This document shows positions 8,872 through 17,222 of a DNA stretch of 64,000 nucleotides, piece by piece. Below the pieces are notes generated by a model. That model had not been told where the DNA came from. It did not search any database and saw only the letters and a list, made by a program, of their open reading frames with translations. The stretch spans positions 62,001 to 126,000 of the forward strand of contig NZ_FNGV01000014.1 in assembly GCF_900103215.1 (NCBI RefSeq). Reading direction: 5' to 3'. The position numbers and the translations under genes were made by a program. Positions within the stretch are counted from its first letter, which is position 1. The number at the start of each line of letters is the position of its first letter. The DNA comes from Kriegella aquimaris. Lineage in GTDB: Bacteria > Bacteroidota > Bacteroidia > Flavobacteriales > Flavobacteriaceae.

Positions 8872-10298
8872 GATTTCAAAAGACTTTTTTAGCGACCATT
8901 TTGTTGGTATGCGGCTATATGCATGGCCAAAATAAACAGCTCTTATATGATTTTGGTGAAGTTCCGCAATCTTTGATGGTCAACCCCGGTACGAAAGTAG
9001 ATTTTAAGTGGTATGCTGGTATTCCAATGCTTTCAGGCATTTCACTTCAAGTAGGCTCCAGCGGAATTTCGGCGAATGATATTTTTGCGGATGACGGTCT
9101 TGATATCAATGACAAGGTTAGGGACCGGGCAATCGGTGGTATGAAAATCGAGGATGAACTTAGTGGAACCTATCAACTTGAATTATTAAGCGGTGGATTT
9201 CAAGGTAGAAATCCCAACAACTTTTATTCTTTTGGTATTTATAACGAAGGCGATGCGATTGGGTATTGGTTCAAAGATTACGCTATTCTGGCTTTTGAAG
9301 GTAATGCCGATTATTTAGATAAAAGGTTTGACCTTAGCCATTTGAAGACTCGGGGAGAAATGATGAATGTTTTTCATTTTGGGGTGAATAAGCGTATGGG
9401 TAATGGCTTGGTTTTAGGTTTGAGAGGTAAGCTTTATTCCAGTATCTTGGACTTCAATTCTACGGGTAACAGAGGGTATTTTGTGACTACAGAAGGTCAG
9501 AATAACCTATTGGCAAGTACATTGAATGCAGATATGCAGCTTAGAACTTCTGGGCTGAGTGCATTGGATGAGGCCAAAGATGACGGAAATTTAGCATCAA
9601 CGATTATTAAACGAGGTTTCTTTGGTGGTAATTTGGGTGTCGGTGTGGATTTAGGTTTTTCCTATAATATAAATGAGCAACTTGTAGTTACGGGTAGCTT
9701 GTTGGATCTCGGATTTATTTACCATGCAAACGACGTAAAGAGTTATTCCTTAAATGGAAATGCTACAATCGAAGGAATCGAAATTATTTTACCAAGTGCA
9801 TTATCAGATTCCAATAGGGATTTTTGGCAAGATTTTGTAGATGAAGTGGATGCCTTGGTGCCCTTTGAAGATGATTCGGAAAGTTACGTTGCTTTTAGGC
9901 CGACCAAATTATATGCCTCGTTACGGTATAATTTTGGTAAACCTGTTCGGTCTAGACAAGACTGTGATTGTAATTATTCAGTGTCTTCTAATAAGGGCAG
10001 CTTAAAGTACGCAAATGGGGTGGGTGGTCAAATTTATATGATAAATAGACCCAGAGGTCCGCAAACTGCACTTACTGCTTTTTATCATCGTCGATTTGGT
10101 GATGTTATGGCTGTAAAAGCTACGTACACAGTAGATAAGTTCTCTCTTACAAATGTAGGTTTGGGTGTAAGCATGCAGGCTGGCCCGGTAAATCTATATC
10201 TTATGGCCGATAATCTTTTGGCTTATCAAAATTTGGCAGCTAGCCAGTATACTTCTTTTCAGTTAGGATTAAATATCATATCTTGGGGAAAGAATTGA
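8868..10298 (+). CDS. DUF5723 family outer-membrane protein
   Basis: 476 residues with a signal peptide (MRFQKTFLATILLVCGYMHG, cleavage before QNK). The sequence matches the DUF5723 pattern: LYDFGEVPQSLMVNPG near the N-terminus, repeated amphipathic beta strands with glycines (GVNKRMGNGLVLGLRGK, GVGVDLGFSYNINEQL), and a C-terminal strand set ending FQLGLNIISWGKN. It is likely a beta-barrel or barrel-like outer-membrane protein. A short cysteine-containing loop (QDCDCNYS, about residues 364-371) is unusual for such proteins. Function is unknown; the ATGA overlap with the upstream lipoprotein suggests a two-component unit. Confidence 0.78.
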   Translation: MRFQKTFLATILLVCGYMHGQNKQLLYDFGEVPQSLMVNPGTKVDFKWYAGIPMLSGISLQVGSSGISANDIFADDGLDINDKVRDRAIGGMKIEDELSGTYQLELLSGGFQGRNPNNFYSFGIYNEGDAIGYWFKDYAILAFEGNADYLDKRFDLSHLKTRGEMMNVFHFGVNKRMGNGLVLGLRGKLYSSILDFNSTGNRGYFVTTEGQNNLLASTLNADMQLRTSGLSALDEAKDDGNLASTIIKRGFFGGNLGVGVDLGFSYNINEQLVVTGSLLDLGFIYHANDVKSYSLNGNATIEGIEIILPSALSDSNRDFWQDFVDEVDALVPFEDDSESYVAFRPTKLYASLRYNFGKPVRSRQDCDCNYSVSSNKGSLKYANGVGGQIYMINRPRGPQTALTAFYHRRFGDVMAVKATYTVDKFSLTNVGLGVSMQAGPVNLYLMADNLLAYQNLAASQYTSFQLGLNIISWGKN

Positions 10299-10358
10299 TA
10301 TTTTGAATGCATCACTGATACCTTCATTTCAATTTTATAAAGAAGGGCATGCTTTTTG

Positions 10359-10379
10359 AATACTTCAATAGGAAGTATT
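10359..10379. repeat. short perfect inverted repeat after the DUF5723 gene
   Basis: AATACTTC at 10359-10366 and GAAGTATT at 10372-10379 form a perfect 8-bp stem with a 5-base loop, 60 bp after the DUF5723 stop. No T-run follows, so it is not a classical terminator; it may stabilise the mRNA 3' end. The rest of the 10299-10498 spacer shows no gene. Confidence 0.35.
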
Positions 10380-10498
10380 TGACGGGGATGTTTTTTGTTG
10401 ATGCATTGCATCTTTCCAAAAATCTTCTTGATTCAATGTTCAGTTTTTAATGTACTATTTTGGTTTATTATAATCCATCTAATTAAATGTACCCCTAT

Positions 10499-11341
10499 AT
10501 GAAAAATATGTTTTTTGCAATTCTCTTTATTGGAGGTTTTGTAGCTACTGTCAATGCCCAATTAAATGATTACAAATATATAATTGTCCCCAAAAAATTC
10601 AATGAATTTAAAAAGGAAAACCAATACCAGACCAGTACACTGGTGAAGTATTTATTTGAGAAAAAAGGTTTTACTGCATTATATGGTGATGAGTTGCCCG
10701 ATGAGTTGAACAATAACAGATGTTTGGGGCTATGGGTCGATTTAATCGACGGTTCTTCCATGTTCACGACAAAAACTAAATTGATTCTTAAAGACTGTGC
10801 GGAGAAAGAAGTCTTTAGTACCAAAGAAGGTAAAAGCAAGAGTAAAGAGTTTAAGACCGCTTATAGCGAGGCTATTCGCGATGCTTTTAATTCGTTCAAT
10901 ACCGTGAACTATGCTTACAACGGCAATTCGCAAAAGTCTGCTCCAATAACCGTGAGTTTTAAGAACGATGTCAAGAAAATAGAAGAAAAGAAAGAAGTGG
11001 TTGCTCCAAAAAACACCGAAAGTGTGGCGGTTATTAAACAAGAGGCTTCAACAGCGCGACAAACCTACAAAAGTGTGGAGCCCGTGCAATCTGATATTAA
11101 GAAAGTAGAAGTTATTACCGGAACACTATATGCTCAAGAGTTACCCGATGGCAATGGGTATCAATTGGTGGATAGTACGCCCAAAATTTTAATGAAGGTT
11201 TATAAGACATCAATGCCAGACTATTATTTGGGAAAGAGGGACGGTACTGACGGAGTGCTGCTCAAAAAAGATGGAAAATGGTTTTTTGAATATTATGAGG
11301 GTGGTGTTTTGAAAGCGGATGAGCTCGACATTAAGTTTTAA
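10499..11341 (+). CDS. secreted protein of unknown function, conserved-hypothetical type
   Basis: 280 residues from ATG 10499 (another in-frame ATG at 10487 would add four residues; 10499 gives a cleaner signal peptide, MKNMFFAILFIGGFVATVNA before QLND). The N-terminal domain (YKYIIVPKKFNEFK, TLVKYLFEKKGF, GLWVDLIDG) resembles a small alpha/beta domain common in flavobacterial secreted proteins. A Lys/Glu/Ser-rich linker lies at about residues 150-205. A compact C-terminal domain follows (GTLYAQELPDGNGYQLVD, KDGKWFFEYYEGG). No catalytic motif is visible. It is probably periplasmic or outer-membrane associated. Confidence 0.7.
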   Translation: MKNMFFAILFIGGFVATVNAQLNDYKYIIVPKKFNEFKKENQYQTSTLVKYLFEKKGFTALYGDELPDELNNNRCLGLWVDLIDGSSMFTTKTKLILKDCAEKEVFSTKEGKSKSKEFKTAYSEAIRDAFNSFNTVNYAYNGNSQKSAPITVSFKNDVKKIEEKKEVVAPKNTESVAVIKQEASTARQTYKSVEPVQSDIKKVEVITGTLYAQELPDGNGYQLVDSTPKILMKVYKTSMPDYYLGKRDGTDGVLLKKDGKWFFEYYEGGVLKADELDIKF

Positions 11342-11472
11342 TTCCAAAACTCATATTTACCCTGTTTTTAGATGGGGTCAGCGTATGGCAGAAATAACAA
11401 ATCTCGAGAAGGTTTACCCAAATTTCATCGAAGTCGTACATTGCTGATAATGAAAAGTTTTATATCAGTTTT

Positions 11473-12747
11473 TTATTGATACTTATCTTTCCATCGTTTT
11501 TTGAGAAAGTCTTGTATTGCGTTTTCACGCTGATTGTTACCCGGCTTGTAGAAAGAAGTACCAGTCAATTCTTCCGGTAAAAATTCGGCATTCACAAAAT
11601 TATTTTCAAAGTCATGGGCGTATTTGTAATCTGCGCCATACCCTAAGTCTTTCATTAACTTTGTCGGAGCGTTGCGCAAGGGCATAGGAACCGAAAGGTC
11701 TCCCGTTTGTTTTACGGCCTGTTGGGCTTTGCCTATCGCCATATAGCTGGCATTGCTTTTTGCTGAAGTGGCCAGGTAAATGGCGCATTGACTTAGAATG
11801 ATACGTGCTTCAGGGTAACCAATGGTGGTGACGGCCTGAAAGGCATTGTTGGCAATAACAAGGGCCGTTGGGTTGGCTAGGCCAATATCCTCCGAGGCAG
11901 AGATAAGCAATCGTCGGGCAATAAATTTTACATCTTCCCCCCCTTCGATCATACGCGCCAGCCAATAAACGGCTCCATTTGGGTCACTTCCCCGAATCGA
12001 TTTGATAAAGGCGGAAATAATATCATAGTGCTGTTCGCCGGTTTTGTCGTAAAGAACGGTGTTCCTTTGTACCTTCCCCATGACCATTTCATCGGTAATA
12101 ACTATCGTATCCGAGGCTTCCGATGTAATAACCAATTCGAAAATATTAAGAAGTTTTCTGCCATCTCCCCCAGAAAGTCGTAGCAAAGCCTCTGTTTCTT
12201 TTAAATTTATCTTTTTAGATTTCAGAAAAGTGTCCTTCTCCATTGCACGATGAAGTAGGTCTTCGAGGTCTTTTTTTCCGAAGGGGTTAAGCACATAAAC
12301 CTGACATCGCGACAATAATGCGGGAATTACCTCAAAACTTGGGTTTTCTGTGGTAGCGCCAATCAAGGTTACCCACCCCTTTTCGACAGCTGCCAGCAAC
12401 GAATCTTGTTGTGATTTGCTAAACCGATGAATTTCATCAATGAATAAAATCGGATTTTTAGAGGTGAAAAGTCCTCCACTTTGTTTAGCCTTTTCAATGA
12501 CTTCACGAATGTCTTTCACCCCGCTATTGATAGCGCTCAAAGCATAAAATGGGCGACCGCTCTCGTGGGCGATAATATTGGCGAGGGTCGTTTTTCCCGT
12601 TCCCGGTGGTCCCCAAAATATAAGGGACGGCAGAAGGCCTTTTTTAATCTGTTGCGTCAATGAACCATTTTCCCCAACCAGATGGAGTTGGCTAATGTAA
12701 TCGTCTAAAGTTTTTGGGCGTACCCTTTCAGCTAGCGGTTCGTTCAT
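11473..12747 (-). CDS. rarA: replication-associated recombination protein A (RarA/MgsA), AAA+ ATPase
   Basis: 424 residues. Walker A is GPPGTGKT (residues 46-53), Walker B is ILFIDEIH (~99-106), and sensor 1 is [10 protein letters not shown]. The N-terminal [12 protein letters not shown] is typical of the clamp-loader-like family. The C-terminal MgsA tetramerisation domain ([43 protein letters not shown]) is complete. RarA acts at stalled replication forks, together with SSB and recombination proteins. Length and motifs are standard. It is convergent with the preceding gene and divergent from the rhomboid gene. Confidence 0.95.
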   Translation of the reverse strand: MNEPLAERVRPKTLDDYISQLHLVGENGSLTQQIKKGLLPSLIFWGPPGTGKTTLANIIAHESGRPFYALSAINSGVKDIREVIEKAKQSGGLFTSKNPILFIDEIHRFSKSQQDSLLAAVEKGWVTLIGATTENPSFEVIPALLSRCQVYVLNPFGKKDLEDLLHRAMEKDTFLKSKKINLKETEALLRLSGGDGRKLLNIFELVITSEASDTIVITDEMVMGKVQRNTVLYDKTGEQHYDIISAFIKSIRGSDPNGAVYWLARMIEGGEDVKFIARRLLISASEDIGLANPTALVIANNAFQAVTTIGYPEARIILSQCAIYLATSAKSNASYMAIGKAQQAVKQTGDLSVPMPLRNAPTKLMKDLGYGADYKYAHDFENNFVNAEFLPEELTGTSFYKPGNNQRENAIQDFLKKRWKDKYQ

Positions 12748-12833
12748 GCGATAAAATTAAGATAAAATAACAGATGACGATTTGTCGTTATTATATTTAT
12801 GGAGAGGTTCTTGGTTTTTGAACCTTGAGTTTA

Positions 12834-12862
12834 GCAATTGGGCTAATCAATTGCAATTTTTT
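12834..12862 (+). other. hairpin with T-rich tail in the rarA-rhomboid spacer
   Basis: GCAATTG (12834-12840) and CAATTGC (12848-12854) form a 7-bp stem followed by AATTTTTT. It looks like a weak terminator on the plus strand although no plus-strand gene ends here, so it may lie in the 5' leader of the rhomboid gene. Role unknown. Confidence 0.3.
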
Positions 12863-12944
12863 ACAATCTCAATAAGAGAATAAAGCAAAAGAAAAAAGGG
12901 TTGTCTTAGCGGGCTATTTCACAATAGGTGTATTTTTAATTATT

Positions 12945-13688
12945 ATGTCTGAACATCAGTATTTCAAATTTACTAATTCGGTGGTTTTGGCACCTATGAT
13001 TGCTGTACTTATGATTTGGACGGTGTTTTGGCTCGAACTACGTTTTCAGGTCAATCTGAACCAATTTGGTGTTATCCCCAGAAATTTCGTTGGGTTACGC
13101 GGCATAATTTTTAGCCCTTTTATTCATGGCTCTGTAGAGCACCTTTATAACAATACGATTCCCTTGGCGATATTATTAGCTGCTTTGTTTTATTTCTATA
13201 GGAAGATTGCTTTTCGGGTTTTATTTTGGGGGATATTGCTTTCAGGACTCTTTACATGGGCAATCGGCAGGCCTTCATATCATATTGGGGCGAGTGGGGT
13301 AATTTATGTTTTAGTAAGTTTCACGTTTTTTAAGGGCATTTTTAGTAAGTACTACCGCTTAGTTGCACTTTCATTAATCGTCGTTTTTATCTATGGAAGT
13401 TTACTATGGTATATTTTTCCGATCAAGGATGATATCTCTTGGGAAGGCCATTTGGCCGGATTTGTAACCGGATTGCTTTTGGCCATATTGATTAAAGCCA
13501 AGCTGCCCTCCACCAAAAAATATGACTGGGAATCAGAGGACTATAATGAAGAGGAAGACGAGTTTCTACAGCAATTTGACAAAGATGGAAATTTTATAGA
13601 ACGAAAAACGGATGAAGTTGAACTTGATGACGCATCTGTAAAAATCACCTATCACTACAAGAGCAATGGTGATGATGTCAATTCGTAA
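12945..13688 (+). CDS. rhomboid family intramembrane serine protease
   Basis: 247 residues with about six membrane segments. The serine nucleophile is in GASG (Ser117) and the partner His in EGHLAGFVTG (His169). The conserved loop HGSVEHLYNN (61-70) corresponds to the His/Asn motif of the oxyanion region. A charged, very acidic cytoplasmic tail of about 60 residues (from residue ~187; SEDYNEEEDEF) follows the last membrane segment. Rhomboids cleave transmembrane substrates within the inner membrane. All catalytic residues are present. The gene ends 9 bp from the end of convergent rlmB. Confidence 0.9.
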   Translation: MSEHQYFKFTNSVVLAPMIAVLMIWTVFWLELRFQVNLNQFGVIPRNFVGLRGIIFSPFIHGSVEHLYNNTIPLAILLAALFYFYRKIAFRVLFWGILLSGLFTWAIGRPSYHIGASGVIYVLVSFTFFKGIFSKYYRLVALSLIVVFIYGSLLWYIFPIKDDISWEGHLAGFVTGLLLAILIKAKLPSTKKYDWESEDYNEEEDEFLQQFDKDGNFIERKTDEVELDDASVKITYHYKSNGDDVNS

Positions 13689-13697
13689 GTTTTTACT

Positions 13698-14444
13698 TTA
13701 GGGTTGTAAATTTTGACGTTGTCGTACAGCCTCATATAGAAAAACACCACACGCTACAGATACATTTAAAGAACCAATTTCCCCGAGTAAGGGGAGTTTG
13801 GCGCTATGATCCGCGACCTTAATAATAGAGGGTGATATCCCTCTATCTTCCGAGCCCATGATTATAGCACATGGCCCATCAAAAGGAATATCATAGACCA
13901 TGGTCTCTGTTTTTTCAGTCGCCGCGATGACTTTAATATCGGATGCTTGAAGGTAAAAAACAGCATCTTTGATGTGATCGACTTTTGCAATTGGAACCTT
14001 AAATGCGGCACCTGCAGATGTCTTTATGGTGTCAGCGGTTACGGGGGCGGCACCTTTTTTTTGAATTATAATACCGTCCACGCCAGTGCACTCTGCTGTT
14101 CTGATAATAGCCCCAAAATTTCGAACATCTGAAAGCTGGTCCAGTAGTAGGAATAGGGGCAGTTTTTTGCTGGCCGTTACCTTCTCCACTAATTCTTCAA
14201 GACTATAAAAGCTAATTGGTGATATATTGGCTACAACTCCCTGATGGTTGTTTTGGGTCAAACGGTTCAATTTTTCAATGGGAACGTATGAGGCATTGAT
14301 GCCTTTTTTACGGAGTATACCTTCGAGTTCCTTAAAAAGGTCGCCCTTTAGTCCTTTTTGAATAAAGACTTTGTCGATGGGCTCTCCCGCATTGATAGCT
14401 TCAATGATGGCCCTAATTCCGTAGATTTGGGTTGTTTTTTGCAT
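13698..14444 (-). CDS. rlmB: 23S rRNA (guanosine-2251-2'-O)-methyltransferase (SpoU family)
   Basis: 248 residues with the SpoU/TrmH layout: an N-terminal L30e-like RNA-binding domain (YGIRAIIEAI, KVFIQKGLKG) and a C-terminal knotted SPOUT domain with three motifs: LDQLSDVRNFGAIIRTAE, IIMGSEDRGISP and LPLLGEIGSLNVSVACGVFL. The length and the intact trefoil-knot motifs fit RlmB, which methylates the 23S P-loop using S-adenosylmethionine; another SpoU-type rRNA/tRNA methylase is possible. The start codon at 14444 sits almost at the predicted transcript start. Confidence 0.88.
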   Translation of the reverse strand: MQKTTQIYGIRAIIEAINAGEPIDKVFIQKGLKGDLFKELEGILRKKGINASYVPIEKLNRLTQNNHQGVVANISPISFYSLEELVEKVTASKKLPLFLLLDQLSDVRNFGAIIRTAECTGVDGIIIQKKGAAPVTADTIKTSAGAAFKVPIAKVDHIKDAVFYLQASDIKVIAATEKTETMVYDIPFDGPCAIIMGSEDRGISPSIIKVADHSAKLPLLGEIGSLNVSVACGVFLYEAVRQRQNLQP

Positions 14445-14449
14445 GGGGA

Positions 14450-14457
14450 CAAAGGTA
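14450..14457 (-). promoter_or_regulatory. candidate -7 element of rlmB
   Basis: Read on the minus strand this is TACCTTTG, an exact TAnnTTTG match, lying only 6 bp before the rlmB ATG. If used, the rlmB transcript would be nearly leaderless. No clear TTTG is found 19-21 bp upstream, where the SusCD-1 terminator palindrome sits. Confidence 0.35.
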
Positions 14458-14460
14458 AAT

Positions 14461-14490
14461 AAAAAACCACCTCGATCGAGGTGGTTTTTA
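14461..14490 (-). terminator. intrinsic terminator of the SusCD-1 operon
   Basis: CCACCTCGATCGAGGTGG (14467-14484) is a perfect 18-bp palindrome flanked by an A-run on one side and a T-run on the other, so it works as a terminator in either direction. It follows the last lipoprotein gene of the SusCD-1 operon by 26 bp and directly precedes the rlmB promoter element. Confidence 0.8.
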
Positions 14491-14515
14491 GATGTAATTA
14501 GCTTAAAGCAATTTT

Positions 14516-15004
14516 CTAATGCTCATCTTCTAATAGACCTGTTCTCTTATAGCCTTCCAAATGATAAATGGTTCCTGGGTCATCTGAGAATTCTGCATCA
14601 AAAGAAATTCCATCAACAGTATTCCCACCTGATGAAGTAGCTCCCTTCTTAGTCACAGAACCATTGGTGATGCTTACTGTTATTACATATCCATCAACAT
14701 CACTGTCCAAAGTCTCTCCGGAAAAGTTTAATGTACTGACATTAACGGGAGTCTTGACTTTGAAATCCCAAAAATTGCCATGGTCATCAATCCACATCTC
14801 TGTGCCATCATCGGCTGCGGTATTGTAGGTAGAAATTTGTAAATAGTCAGCAATCATCTCTCCATCTAGAAACCCTTGCACATACCAATCACCTGCCATT
14901 TCAACAACACCAGTTGCTCCTGGATCTGGATCGCCCCCTTCATCACAAGAAACAAACAAACTAATGGCAAATAGGAAAATTAGTGGTTTAATTATATTTT
15001 TCAT
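14516..15004 (-). CDS. Lipid_bd-like (PF12888-type) outer-membrane lipoprotein of SusCD operon
   Basis: 162 residues from ATG 15004; an upstream in-frame codon at 15055 would add a hydrophilic stretch before the signal and lies within the previous gene, so it is not used. The lipobox is ISLFVSC (Cys20), followed by DEGGDPDPG. The mature part has GDWYVQG, QISTYNTAAD, MWIDDHGNFWDFKVK and an all-beta C-terminus, matching my memory of the Lipid_bd family, lipocalin-like lipoproteins encoded downstream of SusCD pairs. It is the fourth gene of the operon, 16 bp after the Ig-like lipoprotein, and is probably an accessory surface subunit of the import complex. The ligand is unknown. Confidence 0.68.
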   Translation of the reverse strand: MKNIIKPLIFLFAISLFVSCDEGGDPDPGATGVVEMAGDWYVQGFLDGEMIADYLQISTYNTAADDGTEMWIDDHGNFWDFKVKTPVNVSTLNFSGETLDSDVDGYVITVSITNGSVTKKGATSSGGNTVDGISFDAEFSDDPGTIYHLEGYKRTGLLEDEH

Positions 15005-15020
15005 TGTCTTTATTTTTATT

Positions 15021-15656
15021 TTATTGTCTTTCGAAAACTCTTGTGAATGTACCATAGAAAGTACTGGCGTTTAAATTCCAAGTAAAGTTGTCGTTGTCTT
15101 CAATGTTTCCATCTAAACTTTCGACACTGATGCCCGATTCTGAGGCACTAGGATGAAAGGGGATGTACAACAACTCATCATCTACATTATAAAAGGTAAC
15201 CATCAATTGGTTTTCCCCTTCGACACCACCTGCATTACTATGGGTGTATTCACGATCGGAAATTTGTACTACTTCTGCAGGGCTGCCATTTGTTCTAGCC
15301 CAATTTCCACTTAAGTCGTATGCGCTAGGAGCTGGGTCAAGAACGACGACTACCCTTCTGGCCGAGGCAGGAAATCCGTCAGCATTGATGGTTTCGTATG
15401 TAATGGTATAAACCCCAGGTGTATTCGAGTCGACGCTTCCGCTAGTAGTATATTCAGCAGGACTACCTGATATCTCTGAAGTTGCCCCTGGATCAGTATA
15501 TGATTCACCGGCATTGATTACAGTAGTAAACTCTCCAATAATTTCTACCGTGGCGTAGTTCGTAACAAGGCTTACATCATTTGTTTCTTCACCATCACAA
15601 GAAATGAATATGAAGGGACAAACAATAAATAGATATATAAATATTTTTCTCATCAT
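15021..15656 (-). CDS. lipoprotein with DUF5011-type Ig-like domain, SusCD operon
   Basis: 211 residues from ATG 15656 (a second ATG is adjacent at 15653; a further in-frame start at 15671 overlaps the end of susD). The signal ends FIFISC, with Cys20 lipidated, then DGEETNDV. Residues ~40-100 form an Ig-like module of the DUF5011 kind (GESYTDPGATSE, TPGVYTITYE). The C-terminal half (YDLSGNWARTNGSP onward) is a beta domain with several Trp and Phe. Such lipoproteins accompany some SusCD importers as surface subunits. It sits 18 bp after susD and is clearly co-transcribed. Confidence 0.72.
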   Translation of the reverse strand: MMRKIFIYLFIVCPFIFISCDGEETNDVSLVTNYATVEIIGEFTTVINAGESYTDPGATSEISGSPAEYTTSGSVDSNTPGVYTITYETINADGFPASARRVVVVLDPAPSAYDLSGNWARTNGSPAEVVQISDREYTHSNAGGVEGENQLMVTFYNVDDELLYIPFHPSASESGISVESLDGNIEDNDNFTWNLNASTFYGTFTRVFERQ

Positions 15657-15674
15657 TTTTAGTATTTGCAATTA

Positions 15675-17204
15675 TTACTTATTCCACCAAACGGGCGCAG
15701 TCAGTTCAACAATGCTTGGAGCATTGGAGTTTCTAGAAAGTTCTAAGTTCGGATATACCATGCGCTGTGGAAAAACACCGCCCGTAAGACCTTCTACAGA
15801 ATAAGCCCATTCTCCAGCAACGTATGTTTCATCTGATTGCGGAATTGGCGAAACTTCAGGATAACCTGTTCTGTGTTGTTCGAAGAAAGACTCATATCCG
15901 TTATCGGGGTAACAAGAAACCCATTTCTGGGTGATAATAGCTTTCATCTTATCATCCATACTACCTGCAGAAGGATATTCGTATGCACCTCCTGGGGCTA
16001 TAAACGGAGCTCCATCGAAAGGTTCTGATGCAATCCATGTTTGACTACCTTCCCCTAAAGAGTTGTCGTAAAAGCTAGGGCTTTTTTCAAAAGCAGCTAA
16101 AACGCCCGCGTCATAGAGCTCTTTAGCACCTACACCTCCGTTATACCTTTCCATTGCTTCCGCCTGCATAAAGTAGCTTTGGGCTGCGCTTATGAAGTAA
16201 ATGGGAGACAATGGGCTAATATCTGCAAGAGATACGGATGAGGGAGATGCCGAGCTGTTATAATCACCTTGATTCATGGGCCCGAGACCTGCTCCACTTG
16301 CATCGGCAGTTGCATAGAAAGACTCTAGTCTAGGATCTGAATTAGCAGAAAGAAACGACCACATAGTCGTACTAGCTCTTAAGTTATTTTGCGTATTTAG
16401 TTGTCTTCTGTCATGTTCATAAAGAGGATTACTTAAATTGGCCTCATCTTCAAATACACCACCTCCAAGGCCAACGGCTGCGTCCACAGTTAAAAAAGGT
16501 GCCCCGGCATTCAACATGGCGGTTATGCCTTCTGAGGCAACATTTGGTCTAGCTTCTGTTTGTCTTAGAAAGATTCGGAGTTTCAAGGTGTTTGCAAATT
16601 CTATCCAGTGAGTCATATTGCCCCCAAAAATAAAATCATCACCACCTGGTGTCGGAAGTGCAGAATTTTCTAAATCACGTCCAAGGGCATCATCCAAATC
16701 AGCTATCATGAAATTGTATACTTCTTCGCCTGTATTAAAATTAGGAGAGAAATTAGTAGGGTCATTAGCTTCGGCATAAGGAATGTCACCGTAAAAATCA
16801 GTTAAGATTTGTGATGCATATACCTCTAAACAAGTTGAAATCAAATAATAATTCCAGTTTTCCCGTTCCAAAGAGATTTTCTTCGCATTTCTGATGTCAC
16901 TTAATGCATCATACATATTAGACCAACCTCCCTCAAAATCAGAAACTCCTATCGTGTAGTTATCTACCGATCGGTATTGGCTCGAATTAAGGCTTTGTGC
17001 CCAGAATTGGGACCATATACCACCCACAATGGAGTAATAGGCCCCCTGGGTTCCCGTAATTCCAATTATGCCTACCGCTATTTCCGAAGAAATCGCTACA
17101 CCCTCTGGATCCAAAAGATCAGGATCTCGATTGATGTCTAGTTGGCTATCGCATGATACGAATAAGATTATCATGCTAAGTGCGCTAATTAATATTTTTT
17201 TCAT
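15675..17204 (-). CDS. SusD/RagB family outer-membrane lipoprotein (pair 1)
   Basis: 509 residues. Lipoprotein signal MKKILISALSMIILFVSC, Cys18. The alpha-helical TPR-rich body typical of SusD-like proteins is visible (ILTDFYGDIPYAEAND, IADLDDAL, WIEFANTLKLRIFLR, FISAAQSYFMQAEAMER), and the C-terminus ends with the usual IITQKWVSCYPDNGYESFFE region. It forms the surface lid over the SusC channel and captures the substrate. It starts 18 bp after susC. The substrate is not predictable; absence of glycoside hydrolases nearby argues against a classical polysaccharide locus. Confidence 0.92.
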   Translation of the reverse strand: MKKILISALSMIILFVSCDSQLDINRDPDLLDPEGVAISSEIAVGIIGITGTQGAYYSIVGGIWSQFWAQSLNSSQYRSVDNYTIGVSDFEGGWSNMYDALSDIRNAKKISLERENWNYYLISTCLEVYASQILTDFYGDIPYAEANDPTNFSPNFNTGEEVYNFMIADLDDALGRDLENSALPTPGGDDFIFGGNMTHWIEFANTLKLRIFLRQTEARPNVASEGITAMLNAGAPFLTVDAAVGLGGGVFEDEANLSNPLYEHDRRQLNTQNNLRASTTMWSFLSANSDPRLESFYATADASGAGLGPMNQGDYNSSASPSSVSLADISPLSPIYFISAAQSYFMQAEAMERYNGGVGAKELYDAGVLAAFEKSPSFYDNSLGEGSQTWIASEPFDGAPFIAPGGAYEYPSAGSMDDKMKAIITQKWVSCYPDNGYESFFEQHRTGYPEVSPIPQSDETYVAGEWAYSVEGLTGGVFPQRMVYPNLELSRNSNAPSIVELTAPVWWNK

Positions 17205-17222
17205 ATCTATATTTTTTTATTA

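Noticed and set aside
12834-12862. Terminator for a hidden plus-strand gene before the rhomboid
   Set aside because: No coding frame ends there; the hairpin is weak and may simply be in the rhomboid leader.
15005-15055. Upstream start for the Lipid_bd-like lipoprotein
   Set aside because: It would overlap the previous gene and place a hydrophilic segment before the lipoprotein signal.
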